This document shows, piece after piece, positions 35,001 through 43,693 of a DNA stretch of 64,000 nt (position 1 is its first letter; each line of letters opens with the position of its first letter). This stretch comes from Phyto melanocephala (Eukaryota > Arthropoda > Insecta > Diptera > Rhinophoridae): positions 4,817,201 through 4,881,200 of the forward strand of contig OW799237.1 of NCBI GenBank assembly GCA_941918925.1, given 5' to 3'. The notes under the pieces were generated by a model. The model made no database searches. It was given only the letters and a program-made list of their open reading frames with translations, and was not told where the DNA came from. Position numbers and translations under genes: made by a program.

Positions 35001-36344
35001 ATTAAACACAGACCAGGGACTAGAATGGGTCACGTGGACGCTCTGTCTAGGAATGATTTCGACTGTGATGGGATGGTAACGACAATAGAGAGTGAGGATA
35101 TTGATTTTCAGCTTCATGCCGTGCAGTCCAGGGATAGGGAAATATGTGACCTTAAGGTGAAACTGGAGAGTGATAATCTACCAGACTTTGAGATGGTTAA
35201 TGGTGTTGTTTACAGGAAGGACAGCGGTGGTCTGAGATTATATGTCCCCAGGGAAATGGAGGTTGAATTTATTAGACATATTCATGAACAGATTGGCCAT
35301 TTAGGTACTGAGAAGTGCTACCTAAAGATGAAGAACAACTATTGGTTTCCACGAATGAAACAGAAAATCAATGATTTTGGGAAAAATTGTATAAAGTGTA
35401 TCATGTACTCGACTCCACAACGTTCAGGTTCTGGAAGACTACATAGCATTCCTAAACAGCCCCGTCCATTCCACACAATTCATCTTGACCATCTTGGCCC
35501 CCTCCCTTCTTTACAGTCCAAAAGGAAACACATCCTGTTGGTAGTGGATGCATTCACGAAATTTACGAAACTATATCCGGTACTGACGACGAGTACGAAG
35601 GAGGTGAACGCGGCTCTTACGAAGTACTTTGACTATTATAGTAGACCTGTGAGGTGTATTACAGACCGTGGCAGTTGTTTTACATCGGGTGAGTTTAGGG
35701 ACTTTATGGTTGGTAACAACATCGACCACGTTAGGGTGGCGGTACATTCGCCACAGGCGAACGGACAGGTGGAACGTGTTAATAGGACACTGATTGGTAT
35801 GTTGGCTAAGTATAGCGAGCCCGTTGCTCAGGCAGATTGGGCCAGGCAGTTGGGCAAGATTGAATTTGCACTGAACAATACCGTGAACAGGTCGACGGGG
35901 GTGACACCGAGTACGGCTTTATTTGGCGTGGATCAGAGGGGTGAGATAGTTGACAGAATATCTGAGTTCTTGGACGAGAACTTTTCGGCACGGGGAGGGG
36001 ATATCAAGGATATACGAGGGAGAGCGGAATTGAATATAATTAAATCACAGAGGTATAATGAGGGAAGGGCACTTGGCCGGGTGAATAGGGTAGGCTCATT
36101 CGGGAAGGGTGACTTTGTGGTAATTAGGAACATTGACACGTCGATAGGAGTGAATAAGAAGCTTCTACCGAAGTACAAGGGACCATATGTTGTGCACAAA
36201 GTGCTGCCGAACGATCGTTATGTGATAAGGGACATAGAAAATTGCCAGATAACACAAATTCCATACGATGGAATAATTGAGGCATGCAACATCAGGCTTT
36301 GGAAAAAAAATCTTGATCATGGTGAGAAAGACAGCTCTTCCTAG
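32025..36344 (+). CDS. Gag-Pol polyprotein of a Ty3/Gypsy retrotransposon
   Basis: A single 1,439-codon frame. Gag region: coiled-coil-like N-terminus and capsid-like segment, then two CCHC zinc knuckles (336-349 and 359-372). Protease: active-site DTGS at 415-418. Reverse transcriptase: YMDD at 746-749. RNase H: CDAS with D895. Integrase: HHCC zinc finger (H1085 to C1122/C1125) and catalytic D1155, D1214 and E1250 with 35 residues between the last two. A C-terminal basic region follows (KLLPKYKGPYVV). This is the RT-RNaseH-IN order of Ty3/Gypsy. Gag and Pol are fused without a frameshift. All catalytic residues are present, so the element may still be mobile. The first ATG was used. The start could be slightly downstream. 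Confidence 0.95.
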   Translation: MTEENLMNSREEIATQLRNMGISVPDSATLIQLKSLLNSVVGAGATSTVSKNMADETHNVQQDMNEQAENETTQIEESSDLLTEATQNNNNDEFANACNDKESQAHGNNFENQQQNEELCILEHQLTRRLRILKLQQEIKALECGEEYNTTNKNKARSNISFADVEGAINKFSGDDGNSILKWINDFEDLMSLHYCTPEEKFLFARRMMTGTASLFVKMVSASTWGDLKLKLQKEFDKPLSARDIIRKLEARLWNRKDETLHHYILTMQEMSNGLLEDKDLIEFIIDGIGDKSFAASMFYNITSVNEMKKLLPRYEKIIQQSEPKLSAKQSENIRCYNCSGFGHYAQACMEKKRPKGSCFKCGGLGHLYAKCPLKNVATVDDKLHSIDFNVQVRIVFQINDHIIKKLDVASSLLDTGSPSNFIRKSVIESVAPRARISREQRMTFKGVGNGILLTCGRVRTVIELAGRRETVDLYIVFDDHIPYDLILGRNFMNLFSISLCIKSSELNDFYVENKDLMEVNDMGEFGVVGEFRRMCNIQVEEREYDIRINTDLQGDMRAKIGRLVKDEYLDRTHENRVPVGYEARILVNSPETTFCSPRRLSFAEKQEVARIIEELLSKGIIRHSNSPYASPVVLTKKKSGETRMCIDYRALNKLIVRDNYPLPLIEDCLEHLEGKRYFTMMDLKSGFYQVRMADDSVKYTSFVIPNGQYEFLRLPFGLKNGPAIFQRFVNQVFREFVDKGEIVLYMDDILIATETLDGHLGLLSRVLARLAESGLELKLEKCKFAYTEIEYLGYTVSEHGIKPSRSHIRAMSEYPVPRNAREMKSFLGLCAYFRKFVEHFSIIARPLYELTKEGVKFLFSDECRRAFGKLKEILTSGPVLAIYNPRRETELHCDASAMGFGSILMQKQDDGEFHPVSYFSRRTTDAETRYHSFELETLAIIYSLRRFSVYLKGIKFVIVTDCNSLTLTLNKRTVNSRIARWALELENFNYSIKHRPGTRMGHVDALSRNDFDCDGMVTTIESEDIDFQLHAVQSRDREICDLKVKLESDNLPDFEMVNGVVYRKDSGGLRLYVPREMEVEFIRHIHEQIGHLGTEKCYLKMKNNYWFPRMKQKINDFGKNCIKCIMYSTPQRSGSGRLHSIPKQPRPFHTIHLDHLGPLPSLQSKRKHILLVVDAFTKFTKLYPVLTTSTKEVNAALTKYFDYYSRPVRCITDRGSCFTSGEFRDFMVGNNIDHVRVAVHSPQANGQVERVNRTLIGMLAKYSEPVAQADWARQLGKIEFALNNTVNRSTGVTPSTALFGVDQRGEIVDRISEFLDENFSARGGDIKDIRGRAELNIIKSQRYNEGRALGRVNRVGSFGKGDFVVIRNIDTSIGVNKKLLPKYKGPYVVHKVLPNDRYVIRDIENCQITQIPYDGIIEACNIRLWKKNLDHGEKDSSS

Positions 36345-36460
36345 TTTAGTATACTCTTATATTTAAAGGAAATTGGTTTTTAATTAGAATTTATATATTG
36401 TTAATTACATATGTATGTATGTATGTTATATAGTTATTTAATACTAAGTATATCTTTAGG

Positions 36461-36475
36461 TGATCGGGACGATCA
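36461..36475 (+). other. Perfect hairpin before the 3' LTR
   Basis: TGATCG-GGA-CGATCA, a 6-bp stem with a 3-base loop, lies 19 bases before the 3' LTR where a polypurine tract would be expected. Its function is unknown. Confidence 0.5.
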
Positions 36476-36494
36476 CAAGTCAGGTTGGCCGAGC

Positions 36495-36637
36495 TGTAGT
36501 AGAATAATGAACATTTGATACTAGTTTTCACATCATTGTAAATAGTAGTATACTTTAAGTGTTAAGAATAGGCAACTTTGTTTTAAAATAAAATTAAAGG
36601 AAAGGGCAGTTGAGATACAGCGATCGATAGTATTACA
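36495..36637 (+). repeat. 3' LTR of the Ty3/Gypsy element
   Basis: Same 143 bp as the 5' LTR, with no difference found by eye. Followed by the target duplication GTTG. Confidence 0.95.
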
Positions 36638-36912
36638 GTTGGGAAATTTTATTGTAATTTAATTTATTTTAATAACTTTTTGAAAGGCTACTTAGATTTC
36701 AGGAATTTTTTGTCAAAGAGTCCTCCAGATGAGGTATACATCTGTTTTTTTTTTTTTTTTGCAAATGAGATATAAGATATTCTTAGCATGTTTATTTATT
36801 TATTTTTTTTAATAGCAATTTTAAAAGAAAACCAAAAGTTAAAGGGTGAGCTTATTTATTAACCACCTCTCTACATACACTCTTAATGTGTTTTTTTTTT
36901 TCTTTTACAAAA

Positions 36913-38500
36913 CTAAGCGAGGGAAAGCTTCAGCAATTTTTTTCCACGAACCTTGTCTGGCAATGCATACACGTGACTTTTAAAATAATCTAATTCACAG
37001 CATATTGTATAACCTTTTTTTATATCTTCTAAATTGCTATTTAATAAACCCGATTGTGCACAAACATCGGTACAGATGTTATTGGCTGGAATTTTTTTTA
37101 TGTAGGGATTATTAAGAGTCACAAGCACAATAGCCGAATCCGAAGCCTTGCTCATTAGAACCTTGAATAAATACCGGGGTATGGAATATTCATTTTTTGA
37201 ATCTAAAAAGATTTCCATTTCTTTGCCATTTTGATGTGGTAATTCCAAATTGCCCATATGACCGGTAAAGGTTTCGATGTCACAATTGCAAGCGATCGCA
37301 GTGGCACGAGTTATTTCCTCCACCTTAAGCCAATTACCGACAATAACAGCATTAAATGCGGGTACTACGTTAAGATAAGTTAAAGCGGCCTCTCGTTCGT
37401 AGCCAAAAATAAATTCACTTTCGGCTGTTAAACGAGCACAATCTAAATAGTTTGTGTTATCGATGTACTTTTGATTTTTGCCAAAGTATTTCTCAAAACG
37501 TTTTATTTGATTTTTCAGATTTAAGGTAGTTACTTTCTTCATGCATTGGATGCCACTGACGCTGAGGCGATATGCTTTAGTTCTGTGAATTTCGTCTGAA
37601 AAGAAATGTCCACAAATACAGATTTTATATTGTTCTTTAAATATATAATTATTTAGTTATATTCTACATATTAAACTAATTTAAAAAGAAAACTCTTATC
37701 ATGTTACAATTAATTAAGGTGATGGCATTTCGGAGAGAATTTTTTGAAAACTGTTTTTTTATGAAGTTTGACATTTGGAAATTATGAGAGAAGAAAGAAA
37801 ATGTATGAAATTTTAATATTTGGGAAGGAAATAGGAAAATTTTATATTTACAAATTTTAAAATTTACAATAATACTTACAGTCTATAGCGGCACCATTCA
37901 GCGTGACATGTGTATATATTGCACGATCCGTGACACTGTTATAGCATATTTCAAATAGTGGTCCGTAAAGTTGGCCATTATAATCGAAACCGATATTGTA
38001 CGTATTGCCATAGTCATGTCCACACTTTTCGTTGGTCTTTTGCAAGGTAGTTACCGGCGTTTCTTTGCACACCAATTGGTTGAGACGATGAATACTGTTT
38101 TGGTTGTCCACTAAATTACCCTTCGAACATTTCAAGTCCATCATTTCCAAGCCAGTGCTTGCAAGAGCATTGTTAGTGCCAGTACAAAGCAATCTTAGTT
38201 TTGTATTTGGTTTAAGGCTGGTAACTTCACCGGTAGGTTTGAAAAGTTTATAGTTATTTCCAGAATCAGCTGTCAAAATGACGGGAGCAGAAACTCCGAT
38301 ATCGCTAATTTTTATAGAACATTTTGCTTCGACTGTAATATCTAAAGATATACATATGTATGTAAATATATTAATACACAGAAAGGATTTTTAGTTGAAA
38401 AACATTTTTTTTTCCTTAAACTATCCTTTTTTTTGCTGCCTAAAACCAACTCACCGAATGTTGTATAGATGCAAATTAGCACAATAAATAACTTCGACAT
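36913..38500 (-). CDS. Nuclease-family secreted protein lacking catalytic His, gene F
   Basis: Exons 38455-38500, 37880-38341 and 36913-37595, GT/AG, phase-1 introns; about 396 residues. The signal peptide is identical to that of gene D (MSKLFIVLICIY). The N-terminal Cys domain is nearly the same as in D up to the last third. Nuclease motif: C-A-R at 222-224 and I254 in place of the metal-ligand Asn, the same double loss as D, so the loss predates their duplication. The C-terminal cysteines are CTDVC and ICC. The 3' part of exon 3 has diverged from D more than the 5' part. Probable secreted pseudo-nuclease. The Ty3/Gypsy element sits about 275 bp past the stop. Confidence 0.88.
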
Positions 38501-38574
38501 ATTTAAACTTCTTAACTGACGTTCAAAATAAGAAATATTCGCTGCTATATACGCTTTTCTATATTGCCCACCTC

Positions 38575-38582
38575 TATTTATA
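38575..38582 (-). promoter_or_regulatory. TATA box of gene F
   Basis: TATAAATA within 'cggtataaatagagg' on the minus strand, 75 bp upstream of the ATG. Confidence 0.75.
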
Positions 38583-38599
38583 CCGATTTTTTTGTTTTC

Positions 38600-39149
38600 T
38601 TTTTATTTCATGTTTATATATACACATACATATTGTACATATGTATGTAAATACCTCCATCCACATTTAATTTACTTAATTTTAGTTGGTAAACAAATAT
38701 TTTTATTTTTTTCTGGTTAAAGAAAAATAGTTATTTTTGAGTTTGATCTTGGTTTTTTGTTTTGTTTAATTAATTTTAATTATTTATTTTCCTCTTATAT
38801 GATGATACACTTTTTAATCAATCCCAAGAACGATTTAAATACTATTTGAAAATACATACTTTAGTAATTCTGAATTATCCCGTAATTTTTTTTATTAAAA
38901 ATATTTGTTGTAAATTTTTAATTCTCCCAATGCTTATCTCTGGATGTCAAGCGGTTCTTCCAAGAATCAGCCACATTTATCTGGTCAATCTTAGATAATT
39001 AATCATCTAGAAAAAAAAACCATAAAACAAAGAATAGAAGTTTGATTGCTCCGTTTTAGATTTTTAAAATGTTTTCAATGTTTGGCAAAATTACAATTTA
39101 TTTTTTTAAATAAAATTTTGTTTTAGTTTTCTATAAATGTTAAATTTTG
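38600..39149. other. Intergenic, no gene seen
   Basis: AT-rich upstream region of gene F with a short CATA/TATG repeat. No coding frame. Confidence 0.5.
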
Positions 39150-39352
39150 TGCCCCGCCCCGCTGGACTAGTCAATAGTGTGCTGGTCTGCTAGTCTGGGG
39201 GTTGCAGATTCGATTCCCGCTAGTGAGTTTGCTCTGGTATGTTTCCCTTTCTTTTCTAGTCTTTCTATTCTATTCAGGTCTCTCAAATAGATCAATACAA
39301 TAAACCCAAGTGAACTGCAAAACAGCTGCCTGTTTTACCTACCTACCTACCT
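39150..39352 (+). mobile_element. tRNA-derived SINE
   Basis: A tRNA-like head has an A-box-like 'tggactagtcaatag' and the B-box 'gattcgattccc' (39208-39219). A body of about 110 bp follows, then a tail of ACCT tetramers (39335-39352). It is inserted at the 3' end of unknown gene X and supplies the last codons of that frame. Confidence 0.7.
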
Positions 39353-39699
39353 TCATTTTGTCCGCGGCTCGGATTTGACACGTACAACTTACAATCGTTC
39401 TGTTGTATAAAAGTCCAATTAACAGAATTGTGATGGAATCGAATTGCTGTTGGAGTCACATTGAAAAACGACAAATTATTGCTTTCGTGTCTTATCCGAC
39501 ATGTTGTTTTAAAATCCAATTCCGACAGTAACTGCGTTCCATACAATCCTGGAAATATTAATTCAATTCCAAAAACCTCGTTGTTACTATTTTTGTATGT
39601 GCTTACAGTATTGAATGCTTGTTGTTGGTAGTTAATATTAAAACATTTTGTATAACAATGCAACTTCACTTCAAATATTTTTAAAGTGTTGCCCTGCAT
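39343..39699 (-). CDS. Unrecognised protein 'X', C-terminal part
   Basis: An open frame of 118 codons that I do not recognise. It holds paired cysteines (LHCYTKCF) and alternating hydrophobic residues suggestive of beta strands. The block CYTKCF.I..Y resembles CYTNNF.I.Y in decayed frames upstream of genes G, H and I, which suggests a common family. The last residues are encoded by the tail of the SINE at 39.15-39.35 kb, so the native end is probably lost. A frame at 39842-40168 on the same strand may be another exon. No signal peptide is evident, and the start is uncertain. Confidence 0.35.
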   Translation of the reverse strand: MQGNTLKIFEVKLHCYTKCFNINYQQQAFNTVSTYKNSNNEVFGIELIFPGLYGTQLLSELDFKTTCRIRHESNNLSFFNVTPTAIRFHHNSVNWTFIQQNDCKLYVSNPSRGQNEGR

Positions 39700-39841
39700 T
39701 CATAGAGATGGAAAATAAAAATGTTTTGCAAAATCAAAAAATAATTTTTGTAGCACATATTTTTTTGATTCCAAAATAAAAAAAAAAAAATATGTGTTTG
39801 TTTTTTAACTTAATTGTTTTGTTACATTTTTTAACTCTTTT

Positions 39842-40168
39842 CTAAAAATGTTTACTAAAAAATGGTTTTAAAATACCTTTGGTAACTTTGCAGAAGAAAG
39901 ATTTGATAAACTTTTCTAGTGCTGAGTTTTTTTGTGCCTTGCGTTTAACAATACAACCGTTACAACAGAATTTGTGTGCATAATATAGTCCTGCATGAAT
40001 TTTAATAAATCGCAAAAATGTGCATGCATTCTCAAAATGAATCTTGCTTGCCATGTCACACATATTGTTGAATGTGATTACTGTGTGTTGCTTTCTTAAA
40101 AACACAGCGTAGACTTCTCCATCATTATTCTTTGCACTTAGTACTGTGTTGTTTGTAATGTGAATCAT
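39842..40168 (-). CDS. Unrecognised Cys-containing frame near 'X'
   Basis: An open frame of about 108 codons from the ATG at 40168, with KFCCNGC and SFFCKV cysteine clusters. It lies 143 bp upstream of the 39343-39699 frame on the same strand. Weak similarity (LYY.HKFCC versus LYFDHYCC) to the decayed frames upstream of G, H and I is visible. It could be another exon or a duplicated domain of X, or chance. No known family is recognised. Confidence 0.3.
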   Translation of the reverse strand: MIHITNNTVLSAKNNDGEVYAVFLRKQHTVITFNNMCDMASKIHFENACTFLRFIKIHAGLYYAHKFCCNGCIVKRKAQKNSALEKFIKSFFCKVTKGILKPFFSKHF

Positions 40169-40199
40169 TAGCACAGTTTCTCAAAACAGCAATGAATAC

Positions 40200-40739
40200 T
40201 GACTCAGTATGAGTTCACTGTGTTCTACCAGGTTTTTTTAATAAAGATATTGATGGAGGCAAAGCGTTGCCAGTTTACGAAATTTTTAACGTAATTGGGA
40301 TAAATATTGAACATATTTTATAAAACTGCATATAAGAAAAACATTTTTAATTTTTTTTAAGTTTCCTTTATCGATTACATACAGTATATTTCAATTCTAC
40401 AAGCAATAAAAATTAACGCAAAAACGTTGACACTAATTTTTACACACCAAATGATCACAAAGTTAATAAACATAAAATGTTATAAAGGACTAGAGTTCTC
40501 GATTAAAGTAATTTAAGCTTAAAATTTTAATTAACAGTAAAAACACAATATTCACCTGATACTTCTAACTTTTAGCGTGTATAATAAACTAAGCATACAA
40601 AAACGTAAAAAAACAGTCGGGGATTCCACAACGAAAATAATTTGCTTACCAAATTTGTTTAAACAATTTACTTGAATCTACCAAGACCTACAATTTTTCT
40701 TAAATTAAATTGTAGTCAACTTAATAATTACAATATTTT
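40200..40739. other. Intergenic, no gene seen
   Basis: AT-rich, no credible frame and no structured repeat noticed. Confidence 0.45.
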
Positions 40740-41163
40740 TGCATCGTATATTTTTTATTATTACTTTGATTGTTTTTTTTTTTTTTTTTTTTAATTTTTG
40801 TATTACTTATCACATTTTTTAAATTTCAAAATAAAAAAAAAATTATTATTTAACTAGAAGAAGAGCAGTTAAAAACAAATTATTATTGAAAAAATCATAC
40901 CTTGATTGCTTAGTAATCATAGTGTTGTTTCACCTTGCATTTAAGGGTTATTTACAATTTTAAATGCTTTTAAATATATAATGATATTTAAGCGAAGACC
41001 TCATACTTACTATTTTTGTAGTCAGAATTTTGTAAATCATACTATTTTTAAGGACAACCATATCAAAGATTGTATGAAAACTCAGCATTAAATGAATCAA
41101 ACAGATATTTGATTATCGTGACAAAATAAATTATTAAACAAGCATGGTTTTTCTTTGAGTGTA
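40740..41163. mobile_element. Partial copy of a dispersed TIR-type element
   Basis: Colinear with 58.69-59.17 kb: 'taatcatagtgttgt', 'aaatcatactattttt' and 'ttgattatcgtgacaaaata' occur in the same order, ending in 'catggtttttctttgagtgtac'. The left end is not found. Non-coding. Confidence 0.6.
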
Positions 41164-41327
41164 CAAACTTACAAAATCGATTCATTACCTGCTATGAAAA
41201 AACAAGCTTAAATCCAAGATGGTTGCCATGAAAAAATTACTAATTAATTATTTGTTCCTAAAATTTAAAAACACACGCTAAGAAACACCATGTTTACGAT
41301 GGTCATATTTTAGTTTTTATAACTATA

Positions 41328-42075
41328 CTAGCCAAACCCGGCGCGCGTTGCTACGCCCCTTAATGAATCAAAGTGCATTCTGAATTTTTATTGAATATCA
41401 AGTGCAGAAACCTAAAAATTATAATTTTTTTTATGGGCGTGGCCCTGCTCACTTTTCTAATAACAAAATTGTAAAGTCATAACAGCTCAATATGTGTGCA
41501 AAGTTTCAGAAAAATCGGTCCAGTGCAAGTACCTCAAAATGATAACTTTTTTTTATGGGCGTGGCACTGCCTACTTTTCTAATCACGAAACTGTAAAGTC
41601 ATGACAGCTTAGTGTGTGTGCAAAGTTTTAGAAAAATCGGTCCAGTGCAAGTACCTCAAACTTATAACTTTTTTTTTATGGGCGTGGCCCTGCCCACATT
41701 TCTAATCACGAAATTATAAAGTCATGACAGCTCAATATGTGTGCAAAGTTTCAGTAAAATCCGTCCATTGCAAGTACCTCAAAATTAAAAATTTTTTATG
41801 GGCGTGGCCCCGCCCACTTTTTTAATCACGAAATTATTTAGTCATGAGAGCTCGATATGTGTGCAAAGTTTCAGAAAAATCGGTCATGTGCAAGTAGCTT
41901 AAAATGATAACTAATTTTTTATGGGCGTGGCCCCGCCCACTTTTTTCCACCCATAAACACTCCCTGGTATGTGTACAACAACTTACCAAAGTTTGAGCCC
42001 GATCGGTTTTACAGTTTCGGAGTCTATAGCTAACACACACACACACACACAGAGTTTCACTTTTATATATATAGA
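41328..42075 (-). mobile_element. Non-autonomous Helitron, inverted sister copy
   Basis: Reverse orientation of the 15.16-15.79 kb element: 3' CTAG at 41328-41331 preceded by the GC-rich segment, 5' TC(TA)n at 42075. It has about five ~118-bp internal units against three and a half in the sister, so copy number varies. No coding capacity. Confidence 0.8.
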
Positions 42076-42124
42076 TTTGAATATTGCAAGCAATTAATAT
42101 TTATTCCTTATTTATTATTATTTT

Positions 42125-42475
42125 TATGATCAAATCCCTCCAAGAACTCATATTAAAAAATTTAAGTAAAATTTTAGAAACGTCATAAAAATGTTCACAA
42201 GTACAATTGGTAAAAACCGTTAATGTAATTTGATAACGTAAATAGTTACCTTTAATTCCTACTAGGTTTAGTTCATTGAGATTGTAAGATATGGTCATAC
42301 TGACCACACCCCTTCAAGAACATACATATGTATATGTACAATAGAAAAAGTAGCACGAAGTCAAATTTTAGAAACTTTATAAAACTATTCACAAATACAA
42401 TTCCCACTAGGTTTAATTTACTGAGATGGTAAGATATGTTTGTACTGAACAAATCCTTTAAAGAACTCATGTACG
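42125..42475. repeat. Tandem ~175-bp repeat
   Basis: Two diverged units share 'caagaac', 'aaattttagaaac', 'ttcacaa.tacaatt', 'actaggttta' and 'tgag..tgtaagatat', and a third unit is started. Non-coding. Confidence 0.65.
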
Positions 42476-42816
42476 AACAATTTGCTTTAGCTCAAAAAAA
42501 TCTAAAAAATTCCATTGTTCATTTGTACTACAAACATAAATTTTTAATGTTTAAACCGTAGAAAATTTAAAAATTAGTGCAAATATGATAATTCAACGTA
42601 TTAAAAACTTTTTTTTTATCGCATGCGATTTTTTTTTTCTATCACTAAACGCGTATTTAACTTGGCATATTTATGTTCACACACATAATTTAACTTTATA
42701 AATTTAACAAAAAATTATTTCATATTTGAAAAATCTTGAATTATGAACAAAAAGTAGGAATAACACTAACCAAGTGGCGGTTATATTGCTAGTGTAAACA
42801 TATTTTTATATAAATA

Positions 42817-43511
42817 CTAGTGAATCCCCTGCACACTTCGTAGTGCAAAAAAGAAAATAAAAAAATCAATTCGAATTAATTTAAATCGCGATCTTTAGGT
42901 CTTGTCGAATACATATTTGTTGTTGTTTTTTTTTTATATGAACAAAAAATCACATGTTGACATGAAAAGTCATAACTCACGAACCCGTCGACCGATTTCG
43001 TGCAAACATAAACATAAACCATCTACACGACCATAGGAACAAACCCTAAAAATTTCATCGAATTCAATTAGACCGGTCGTGAGTTATAAAGTCACAACGC
43101 ACTTGAAACAATTTTTTATATATGTGACAGCGCATAGAGAAAGGGACCTAAGGGCAAAAACAGGTTTTGTTCAGGAGAGCCATTTTAAAGATTAAAGGAT
43201 TTTTCTATTTTTTTAAATTGTTCATAAGGAAAAAAATTAATTTTTTGTAGTTTCGTAAAATCACGTTATTTTGTTTTTTGAGTAGAGGAAACAATTAAAA
43301 TAAATAAATTTTACCGTTAGGTCCCTTTCTATTTGCGCTTAGAATCGTCGATTACTACTATAAAACACGCATATCTCTGGGAGGGAACACTTTTGGGGCA
43401 TGGGATCGGTCTCATTCGATGCTCAGATGTTGTCCACATCAAAAAAAAAAAGTGCAAATTGTTTTTTTTTACCCTTAGGTCCCTTTCTCTATGCGCTGTC
43501 ACATATATAGA
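42817..43511 (-). mobile_element. Helitron-like element interrupted by a MITE
   Basis: On the minus strand the 3' end is a hairpin (GCACTACGAAGTGTGC), a short spacer and CTAG (42817-42820). The 5' end TCTATATAT is at 43511. A 379-bp MITE sits in the 5' TA-rich tip. No coding capacity. Confidence 0.65.
43124..43502. mobile_element. MITE nested in a Helitron tip
   Basis: The ends 'gtgacagcgcatagagaaag' and about 14 further bases are repeated in reverse at the right end. TATAT-type target sequence on both sides. At 379 bp it is non-coding, although open frames of about 97 codons cross it by chance. Confidence 0.85.
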
Positions 43512-43693
43512 TTTATTATTTATTTCAACATACATACATACATACATATTTTTTAAATTAAGAAAACAAATATTTTTTAGTGCAAAAACAATTAGATATT
43601 TTAATAAGGCAAAAAATGACAAAATTTAATCAAACAAAAATTACTCAATATTTAAATGTATATTTTATAAAGTTGCTTTAACTTTTCTTCGAG

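Larger units (their letters stand above)
31800..36637 (+). mobile_element. Complete Ty3/Gypsy LTR retrotransposon
   Basis: A 4,838-bp element with LTRs of 143 bp (31800-31942 and 36495-36637), TG...CA ends and a 4-bp target duplication GTTG (31796-31799 and 36638-36641). The two LTRs look identical base for base, and the gag-pol frame is unbroken, so the insertion is recent. It splits the 3' flank of gene F. There is no envelope-like frame. Neither a tRNA-type 'TGG' primer site directly after the left LTR nor a purine tract directly before the right LTR is evident. Confidence 0.95.

Noticed and set aside
43329..43629. Two ~98-codon frames on opposite strands
   Set aside because: Both cross the MITE ends and a microsatellite. 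No conserved protein features.
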